NCBI GenBank assembly: GCA_035574295.1
Contig: DATLYX010000139.1
Span: 1-64,000, forward strand
Length of the DNA: 64,000 bases
Source of the DNA: PNAI01 sp035574295
Lineage (GTDB): Bacteria > Pseudomonadota > Alphaproteobacteria > Rhizobiales > Xanthobacteraceae
Direction of reading: 5' to 3'
Shown one piece after another: positions 58,063 to 64,000 of the stretch (within the stretch, counting starts at the first letter, position 1; every line of letters begins with the position of its first letter). The notes under the pieces were generated by a model. It was not told the origin of the DNA. It did no database searches and was given only the letters and a program-made list of their open reading frames with translations. The translations under genes were made by a program, and so were the position numbers.

Positions 58063-58814
58063 TGTGCCGCCTCCCGCGGTTCATTGCGGCCGCGCGCGAT
58101 ATCGAGGAAAACCTCCTCGAGATTTTTGCGCCCGTAGCGCGCGATCAGTCGCGCTGGAGTATCGTCGTCCTCGATGCGGCCGCCTTTCATCATGATCACC
58201 CGGTCGCACAGCCGTTCCACTTCCGCCATGTTGTGCGAGGCGAGCAGCACCGTGGCCTGCCGTTCTTTCCGGTAGCGTTCAAGCCGGCCGCGCACCCAGT
58301 CGGCGGTGTCCGGATCGAGCGAGGCGGTGGGTTCGTCGAGCAGCAGCACCTCGGGCTCGTTGATGAGCGATTTGGCGAGCGCCACGCGGGTCTTCTGCCC
58401 GGACGAAAGTTTGCCGGTCGGTCGCTCCAGAAGATCCGCAAGGTCGAGCTCTTCGGCCAGCCGACGGATGCGCTCCTCGAGGTTGGGAACCCCGTACAGC
58501 ATGCCGAATACCGTCAGGTTCTGCCGGATCGTCAGCCGCATGGGCAGATCGACGTAGGGGCTTTCGAAGTTCATGCGATGCAGCACCTGGTATCGCTGCC
58601 AGGGCATGTCCGCGCCGAGCACCGTGACGCGGCCGGATGTGGGCATTACCAGGCCCATGATGGTTGCGATGGTCGTGGTCTTGCCCGCGCCGTTGGGGCC
58701 GAGCAGCGCGGTCATCGAGCCGCGCCTGATCGTAAACGAGACCCCGTCGACGGCGGTGCTGCTTTTGTAGACTTTGACCAGCCGATCGATAATGATGACG
58801 GCGTCAGACGACAT
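58059..58814 (-). CDS. ABC-2 type exporter ATPase
   Basis: An ATPase of about 251 aa. It has Walker A GPNGAGKTT, signature KLSSGQKTRVALAKSL, Walker B VLLLDEPTASLDPD and the H-loop in LLASHNMAEVERL. It lacks the DLM extension typical of larger exporters. ATG 58814 is used; ATG 58832 and 58877 are alternatives because no ribosome-binding site is clear. It is coupled to the permease gene. Confidence 0.92.
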   Translation of the reverse strand: MSSDAVIIIDRLVKVYKSSTAVDGVSFTIRRGSMTALLGPNGAGKTTTIATIMGLVMPTSGRVTVLGADMPWQRYQVLHRMNFESPYVDLPMRLTIRQNLTVFGMLYGVPNLEERIRRLAEELDLADLLERPTGKLSSGQKTRVALAKSLINEPEVLLLDEPTASLDPDTADWVRGRLERYRKERQATVLLASHNMAEVERLCDRVIMMKGGRIEDDDTPARLIARYGRKNLEEVFLDIARGRNEPREAAQ

Positions 58815-58972
58815 GGCTGAGGCGGTCGGCATGCCGTCACATGTGACCCGGGCCGCCGCCCGGCGCAAGGGCCTCACCCGACGTATGCGGCGCCGGAGGT
58901 AGCGCGCCGCAAGCGGCGGTCTTTCGTGCGCGCCGGCCGGATCCTATCTAGGGCGCCGGGACGAGCCGTTTC

Positions 58973-60307
58973 ATGAGCCTCATGCTCGGCCAGGATTTCG
59001 ACAAGGTCACCCTGCCCCAGCGCCGTCAGGTGCGCCTCGACACCTTCGTGCGCCTGCGCTGGTTTGCGATCATCGGCCAGACCGGCGCGATCCTCGTCGT
59101 CTATCTCGGCTTCGGTTTCGATCTGCCGATCTGGCCGTGTCTGATGATCATCGCATTCTCGGCGTTGCTTAATGTGCTGCTGCGGCTGCGCTTCCCGTCG
59201 GTGCAGCGCATCGAGCCTGACCGCGCCGCCTGGCTGCTCGCTTTCGATACCGCCGTTCTGGCCGCGCTTCTGTTCCTTACCGGCGGCCTGCAAAATCCGT
59301 TCGCCTTTCTGCTGCTTGGTCCAGTCCTGCTTTCGGCGACCGCGTTGCCGCCGCGGGTCACGCTGATGCTCACCGGTCTGGCGATGCTGTTCGCCACGGT
59401 GCTGATGTTTCTCCACTACCCGTTGCCATGGGACCCCGAGGAGCCGCTTGAGTTGCCGCGGATCTACGTGCTCGGCGTCTGGATTACGATTCTGCTGTCG
59501 ATCCTGTTCATCGGCATTTATTCCTGGCAGATCGCCGAGGAAGGCCGGAAACTTTCCGCTGCGCTCGCCGCCACCGAGCTTGTGCTGGAGCGCGAGCAGC
59601 ATCTGTCCCAGCTCGACGGGCTTGCCGCCGCGGCCGCCCATGAGCTCGGCACCCCGCTCTCCACCATCTCGGTGATCGCCCGCGAGCTTGAACGCAACAT
59701 CCCGCCCAAGTCGCCGCACGCCGAAGACGTGCGGCTGTTGCGCGAACAGGCCCAGCGCTGCCGCGACATTCTCGGCAAGCTCACCCAGCTTTCTTCGGGC
59801 GGCCAGCCGTTCGATCGCCTGCCGCTCACCGCCTTGATCGAGGAGGTGGTGGCGCCGCACCGCAATTTCGGCGTCACGATCGAGGTTGCAACGCCGCAGC
59901 AAGCCGCCCCGCAGCCGGTCGGCGCGCGCAATCCGGCGATTCTCTATGGGCTCGGCAATCTGTTGGAGAATGCCGTCGACTTCGCACACCAGCGCGTGGA
60001 AGTGGTCGCCGATTGGACGGAGGAGGATGTCGCCGTCACCATCAGCGACGACGGACCGGGCTTTGCGCCGGAGATCATGGACCGCATCGGCGAGCCTTAT
60101 GTGCGCTCCACCAAACGGCGGCGTCTGAACGCGGCCGGCGAGAAGACCGGGCTCGGGCTCGGCTTCTTCATCGCCAAGACGCTGCTCGAACGCACCGGCG
60201 CCACACTCGATTTTGAGAATCGGCCATTCCCTGATCGCGGCGCCGTGATCCGCATCCGCTGGGGCCGCGAGGACTTCGAACGGCCGCTGTCGCCGTCGGC
60301 CGGCTGA
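58973..60307 (+). CDS. regB: Redox sensor histidine kinase RegB/ActS/PrrB
   Basis: A 444-aa membrane kinase. Six membrane helices (about 30-185) contain the quinone-sensing hallmark GGLQNPFAFLLLGP (104-117). H223 in AAAAHELGTPL is the phosphorylation site. C263 in QRCRDILGKL corresponds to the redox-active C265 of Rhodobacter RegB. N, G1 and G2 boxes (LENAVDFA, DDGPGFAP, TGLGLGFFIAK) complete the kinase. It acts on RegA, encoded 50 bp downstream. The pair controls respiration, carbon and nitrogen fixation genes in relatives. Confidence 0.95.
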   Translation: MSLMLGQDFDKVTLPQRRQVRLDTFVRLRWFAIIGQTGAILVVYLGFGFDLPIWPCLMIIAFSALLNVLLRLRFPSVQRIEPDRAAWLLAFDTAVLAALLFLTGGLQNPFAFLLLGPVLLSATALPPRVTLMLTGLAMLFATVLMFLHYPLPWDPEEPLELPRIYVLGVWITILLSILFIGIYSWQIAEEGRKLSAALAATELVLEREQHLSQLDGLAAAAAHELGTPLSTISVIARELERNIPPKSPHAEDVRLLREQAQRCRDILGKLTQLSSGGQPFDRLPLTALIEEVVAPHRNFGVTIEVATPQQAAPQPVGARNPAILYGLGNLLENAVDFAHQRVEVVADWTEEDVAVTISDDGPGFAPEIMDRIGEPYVRSTKRRRLNAAGEKTGLGLGFFIAKTLLERTGATLDFENRPFPDRGAVIRIRWGREDFERPLSPSAG

Positions 60308-60357
60308 CCGATTCCGCTTGAGCAAAGCGGCGGAGTCCACTACTCTTTATTGAACGA

Positions 60358-60930
60358 ATGCACGAGGTGCCCGCTGTGAGCGACATCGCCACATTGGCCG
60401 GCGTTGCAGAACGCACGCTGTTGATCGTCGATGACGACAAGTTCTTCCTGCAGCGGCTGGCCCGCGCCATGGAGAGTCGCGGCTTTCAGGTGGTGACCGC
60501 CGAAGAGGTGGCGGAAGGGTTGCGGCAGGTCGAGCTCGCCGCGCCGGCGTATGCCGTCGTCGACATGCGCCTCGGCGACGGCAGCGGTCTCGACGTCATT
60601 TCTGCGCTGAAGGCGCGCCGGCCGGACGCCCGCGCCATTATTCTCACCGGCTACGGCAACATCGCCACTGCGGTGAACGCGATCAAGCTCGGCGCCGTCG
60701 ATTATCTTGCCAAGCCGGCCGACGCCGACGACGTGGTCGCCGCGCTGCTCACGACCGAAGGCAAGAAGACCCCTCCGCCCGAGAATCCAATGTCGGCCGA
60801 CCGCGTGCGCTGGGAGCACATCCAGCGCATCTATGAACTGTGCGGCCGCAACGTCTCCGAGACTGCGCGCCGGCTCAACATGCATCGCCGCACGCTGCAG
60901 CGCATTCTCGCCAAGCGCGCCCCGCGCTGA
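60358..60930 (+). CDS. regA: Response regulator RegA/ActR/PrrA
   Basis: A 190-aa response regulator. The receiver has the acidic pocket VDDD (25-28), phospho-acceptor D69 (VVDMRLGDG), T97 and K119. A proline-rich hinge (KTPPPENP) leads to a Fis-type helix-turn-helix, GRNVSETARRLNMHRRTLQRIL, a sequence almost unchanged across RegA orthologues. It is co-directional with regB and 50 bp after it. Confidence 0.97.
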   Translation: MHEVPAVSDIATLAGVAERTLLIVDDDKFFLQRLARAMESRGFQVVTAEEVAEGLRQVELAAPAYAVVDMRLGDGSGLDVISALKARRPDARAIILTGYGNIATAVNAIKLGAVDYLAKPADADDVVAALLTTEGKKTPPPENPMSADRVRWEHIQRIYELCGRNVSETARRLNMHRRTLQRILAKRAPR

Positions 60931-60966
60931 GGCGTTTTTCGTTTTGATACCGTCGCATCAGTAAGG

Positions 60967-61025
60967 GTTCGATCGTTCTGATGGGGAGGAACGGCCGAAG
61001 GCCGCGTCTCGAACCAGGAGGGCGG
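60967..61025. repeat. Degenerate BIME-like sequence
   Basis: GGAGGAACGGCCGAAGGCCGC followed by GTCTCGAACCAGGAGG resembles the Rhizobiales intergenic repeat whose arms read CCTGAGG...CGAAGGATG, but with several mismatches. It lies between regA and the convergent Bug gene. Confidence 0.4.
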
Positions 61026-61049
61026 ATCGCAGGCATCCCGCGGCCATCC

Positions 61050-62060
61050 TCACTGAATGAGCTTGCTCACCCGCTCGATGATCGGCTTTGGCGTGGCGTA
61101 GATTTTACGGATCAGCGCGGCCAGATATTCGCCGTCTTCCGGTTCGAGCTCGAGCTTGGCGCGCCTCACATCGGCGATGAATTCGGCATCCTTCATCGTG
61201 GCGCTGAAGGCCTCGCGCAGCACCTTCAGCCGCTCCGCCGACAAATCCGGCGGCGCTACGAACGGCCGTCCGATGCCCTGGCCCGCGTAGAGGAATTCCA
61301 GCACCTGCCGTTCCTCCGCGTTGCGGGCAAGATCGAGCACATAGGGTATGCCCTTCAGGCTCGGGTGCGGTGCCGGGCCGGCCTGCAACAGCACGACGAT
61401 TTTCCCGCTTGCGATCCAATCCGGCTTGCGGCTGTTCACGCTGTCGAGGCTCTCACAGATGCCGTCCACCTCGCCGCGCTCCATGGCGAGAAACACGTCC
61501 GCCGAGGAGCGAAATCCGCTGACCAGCTTGAATTTCAAACCAAGCAGCTCAGTGAGCGCCTTGGGATAGGAGCGCGTGCCGGTGCCCGGCCCGGTATCGC
61601 CGACGATCAGTTGTTTCTCGCGCAGATCCTGCACCGACTTCACCGCCGCGGCGTGATAGGCGAGGCAGACGTTGTGTTCCTTGGTCGGCGTGCCGATCCA
61701 CGAAAACCTCAGCGCATCGAAGCGCGCGCCCGGCGCTCCCGCGAGCGGCCCGAGCGCCGCATCGCGCGAGATCAGGCCGAACACCGTGCCGTCCTTGGGC
61801 GCAACGCTAAAGAGATGGCTTGCCGCCACATAACTGCCGCCGCCCGGCATGTTTTGGGCGATCACCGTCGGCTTGCCCGGCAGATGCTTGCCGATATGTC
61901 GTGCCACCAGACGACCCCAGGTGTCGTAGCCGCCGCCGGGACCGAAGCCGATGATCACCGCGACGGTCTTTCCCGCGTAGGGTTCGGCCGGTTGCGCGGC
62001 CGCAGGCGCCACGCCGGCCATGGCCAGTATCGACCCTGCAATGAAAACGAGCCCGCGCAT
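61050..62060 (-). CDS. Bug/TctC family solute-binding protein (orphan, second copy)
   Basis: A 336-aa tripartite tricarboxylate receptor-family protein with signal peptide (AGVAPAAAQPAEPY). It diverges from the first Bug protein: the mature start is YAGKTVAVIIGFGPGGGYDTWGRLVARHI, a subtype of the family. GTGTRSYPKALTELLG and VDGICESLDS form the ligand cleft. GGGGGAGAC precedes the ATG. No tctAB genes are adjacent. It is co-directional with mtnA, 20 bp after its stop, so it may be expressed with it. Confidence 0.88.
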   Translation of the reverse strand: MRGLVFIAGSILAMAGVAPAAAQPAEPYAGKTVAVIIGFGPGGGYDTWGRLVARHIGKHLPGKPTVIAQNMPGGGSYVAASHLFSVAPKDGTVFGLISRDAALGPLAGAPGARFDALRFSWIGTPTKEHNVCLAYHAAAVKSVQDLREKQLIVGDTGPGTGTRSYPKALTELLGLKFKLVSGFRSSADVFLAMERGEVDGICESLDSVNSRKPDWIASGKIVVLLQAGPAPHPSLKGIPYVLDLARNAEERQVLEFLYAGQGIGRPFVAPPDLSAERLKVLREAFSATMKDAEFIADVRRAKLELEPEDGEYLAALIRKIYATPKPIIERVSKLIQ

Positions 62061-62080
62061 GTCTCCCCCGTTTTGCCCCG

Positions 62081-63196
62081 TCACGCCCCGGCGGCCGATT
62101 TTGCCGCTCCCGCCCGCTCGGGAAAAGCCTGCGCCAGCGCCGCCGCGCTCGCCGCGATGACGCCGCGCTCGGTGATCAGCCCGGTGACGAGCCGCGCCGG
62201 GGTCACGTCGAACGCGTAGTTTGCCGCCTGCGAGCCTTCCGGCGCGACGCGCACGGTCGCGATATTTCCGTCCTGACCGAGTCCGCTGACGTTTGCGATT
62301 TCCTCTGCGCCGCGCTCCTCGATCGGAATCGCAAACCCATCCGACACAGCGAAATCGATGGTCGGCGACGGCAGCGCCACGTAGAACGGCACGCCGTTGT
62401 CTTTGGCCGCCAGCGCCTTCAGGTAGGTGCCGATCTTGTTGCACACATCACCCCTCGCGGTGACACGGTCGGTACCGACGATGCAGATATCGACCATGCC
62501 GCGCTGCATCAGATGGCCGCCGGTGTTGTCGGCGATGTAGGTGTGCGGCACGCCGTGCTGGCCGAGCTCCCAGGCGGTGAGCGCGCCCTGGTTGCGCGGC
62601 CGCGTCTCATCGACGAACACATGCACGGGCAGTCCGCGATCGTGCGCGAGATAGATGGGCGCGGTCGCCGTGCCCCAATCCACCGTGGCGAGCCAGCCGG
62701 CATTGCAGTGGGTGAGCACGTTCACGCGCTCGCCCGGCTTTTTGCGCGCAGCAATCTCTTCCAGAAGCTTGAGTCCGTGGCGTCCGATCGCCAGATTGAT
62801 GGCCACGTCCTCATCGCAGATGTCCGCGGCGCGGCGATAGGCCGCCGCCACGCGCTGCTCGCGCGGCCGGTTGCGCACCGCCGCCGTCACTTCGTCGAGC
62901 GCCCATTTCAAGTTGACGGCGGTGGGCCGTGTGGCAAGCAGCGCCGCATAGGCGCGGTCGAGACTCTCGTCCGATGCATCCGCCTTGAGCGCAAGGCACA
63001 GCCCGTAGGCCGCCGCCGCTCCGATCAGCGGCGCGCCGCGCACCTGCATAGTGCGGATGGCGCGCACCGCGTCGTCGAGCGCGGCAAGGCGCAGCCGCAC
63101 GCAGCGGTACGGCAGCAGGGTCTGATCGAAGATGCCGACCGACCAGCCGTCGTCCTCGACCCAGATGCTGCGCGTGGACCTGCCGTTGATCTTCAT
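62081..63196 (-). CDS. mtnA: Methylthioribose-1-phosphate isomerase MtnA
   Basis: A 371-aa aldose-ketose isomerase of the methionine salvage pathway, related to the eIF2B alpha-type fold. QVRGAPLIGAAAAYG near the N-terminus, the catalytic cysteine in LTHCNAGWLAT, and the aspartate in CIVGTDRVTARGDV are diagnostic. Other mtn genes are absent. It is divergent from the terminal hydrolase gene, with 103 bp between. Confidence 0.95.
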   Translation of the reverse strand: MKINGRSTRSIWVEDDGWSVGIFDQTLLPYRCVRLRLAALDDAVRAIRTMQVRGAPLIGAAAAYGLCLALKADASDESLDRAYAALLATRPTAVNLKWALDEVTAAVRNRPREQRVAAAYRRAADICDEDVAINLAIGRHGLKLLEEIAARKKPGERVNVLTHCNAGWLATVDWGTATAPIYLAHDRGLPVHVFVDETRPRNQGALTAWELGQHGVPHTYIADNTGGHLMQRGMVDICIVGTDRVTARGDVCNKIGTYLKALAAKDNGVPFYVALPSPTIDFAVSDGFAIPIEERGAEEIANVSGLGQDGNIATVRVAPEGSQAANYAFDVTPARLVTGLITERGVIAASAAALAQAFPERAGAAKSAAGA

Positions 63197-63299
63197 GTCC
63201 CACTCATAGCTCCGCAGGCAGGCGTGAACAACCGCGCGCTCCGGCTTGCCCGCGTCGCCGGCTTCCCCCAATGTGCCGCGAATCGCCGAGGGCGTCCGG

Positions 63300-64000
63300 A
63301 TGTCGATCGATTACGAAGCCGAATACAACAATCGCGCGCGCGTGCCCGAGCACCCCGAAATATTCGTGCGTTGGCAGCGCGACGCCGCCGCCTACCGCGA
63401 GAAGGCCGGCGCCGAGGAGGACTGCGCGCTGGGCCTCTCCTACGGCAATAGCCCGCGCCAGATCATCGACCTGTTTTTCCCCGAGCACAGCGGCACCACG
63501 CCGCTCGCCATGTTTCTGCACGGCGGCTACTGGCGTTCGCTCGAGCCTTCCACCTTCAGCCACATGGCGCGCGGACTGAACGGACGCGGCATCGCGGTTG
63601 CGGTTGCCGGCTACGACCTCTGCCCGCAGGTCAGCATCGCCGACATCATCGCGCAGATTCAGAAGGCCTGCGTGTTCCTGTGGTACCGCTTCGGCCAGCG
63701 CATCACCATCTACGGCCATTCCGCCGGCGGGCATCTGGCCGCCTGCATGCTGGCCACGGGCTGGAAGGCGCTCGCCGCCGACGCGCCCGCCGATCTCGTA
63801 CCGGCGGCCTATTCGATCTCCGGCCTGTTCGATCTTGAGCCGCTCGTGCACGTCTCGATGAACCAGGACCTCAGGCTCACGCCGGAAGAGGCGCGCCGCG
63901 TCTCGCCGCTGCACTGGCCGCTCACCCGCAATCGCGTGCTCGACGCCGTGGTCGGCGAATTGGAGTCGGCGGAATTCTTGCGTCAGAGCCGCACCATCGT
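63300..64000 (+). CDS. Alpha/beta hydrolase, arylformamidase-like (3' end outside window)
   Basis: The first 233 codons of an alpha/beta-hydrolase of the carboxylesterase/kynurenine formamidase type. The oxyanion motif is HGGYW (in MFLHGGYWRSL), and the nucleophile elbow is GHSAGGH. The start IDYEAEYNNRARVPEHPEIFVRW is typical of the arylformamidase-like subgroup. The catalytic acid and histidine would lie near or beyond the right edge. The substrate is unknown. Confidence 0.87.
   Translation, partial: MSIDYEAEYNNRARVPEHPEIFVRWQRDAAAYREKAGAEEDCALGLSYGNSPRQIIDLFFPEHSGTTPLAMFLHGGYWRSLEPSTFSHMARGLNGRGIAVAVAGYDLCPQVSIADIIAQIQKACVFLWYRFGQRITIYGHSAGGHLAACMLATGWKALAADAPADLVPAAYSISGLFDLEPLVHVSMNQDLRLTPEEARRVSPLHWPLTRNRVLDAVVGELESAEFLRQSRTI

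Noticed and set aside
1..64000. CRISPR arrays, tRNA or rRNA genes, insertion sequences
   Set aside because: I found no regularly spaced repeats, no cloverleaf or T-loop consensus in a gene gap, no rRNA-like sequence and no transposase motifs.

Overview
The window is GC-rich chromosomal DNA from an alphaproteobacterium, most likely in the Hyphomicrobiales/Rhizobiales (Bradyrhizobium/Xanthobacteraceae-like). This is inferred from a GlnD of the alphaproteobacterial type, a RegB/RegA (ActS/ActR) redox two-component pair, phaAB divergent from phaR, a Zur next to ispG, many orphan Bug/TctC-type binding proteins, and short palindromic intergenic repeats of the kind common in that order. I saw no rRNA, tRNA, CRISPR array, prophage or complete insertion sequence.

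Region by region. 1-3.1 kb: the 3' end of epmA, an orphan Bug/TctC binding protein, epmB and a DUF985 cupin. 3.1-6.4 kb: a chemoreceptor, a small PepSY protein and a DUF2336 protein. 6.6-9.5 kb: polyhydroxybutyrate genes phaB, phaA and the divergent regulator phaR (phaC is not here; the depolymerase phaZ is at 55.8 kb). 9.9-16.6 kb: housekeeping genes (rpmF, mtgA, ispA-like, DUF3859, ispG, zur, a patatin and a macrodomain protein). 16.7-25.2 kb: an eight-gene minus-strand cluster for acyl-CoA-like catabolism (metallo-hydrolase, 3-hydroxyisobutyrate-dehydrogenase family, CoA transferase, acyl-CoA dehydrogenase, MaoC, SDR), headed by two tandem MetE-C-terminal-like methyltransferases. 25.4-39.9 kb: a LigM-like O-demethylase, a livKHMGF ABC importer, then ligI-ligA-ligB-ligC of the protocatechuate 4,5-cleavage pathway, a pcaF-like thiolase, a thioesterase, two tandem SDRs and an amidohydrolase.

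40-64 kb: a HigB/HigA-type toxin-antitoxin pair in which both genes carry a one-base frameshift, mutS, a membrane protein, an OsmC protein, an ssuACB-like importer, glnD, a class A penicillin-binding protein, a Bcr/CflA-type exporter, a YgjP-like metallopeptidase, phaZ, an ABC-2 exporter, regB/regA, a second orphan Bug protein, mtnA, and the start of an alpha/beta hydrolase.

The most interesting functional unit is 22.9-39.9 kb. A LigM-type demethylase whose catalytic residues align with those of the characterised enzyme sits next to two zinc-site-intact MetE-like proteins, an importer and the protocatechuate 4,5-dioxygenase genes. I infer a route that takes up methoxylated, lignin-derived aromatics, removes the methyl group onto tetrahydrofolate, passes it on to a thiol acceptor, and opens the ring by 4,5-cleavage. 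The later hydratase and aldolase steps (ligU, ligJ, ligK) are not recognisable here. Two possible operators lie in the divergent promoter regions of this cluster.
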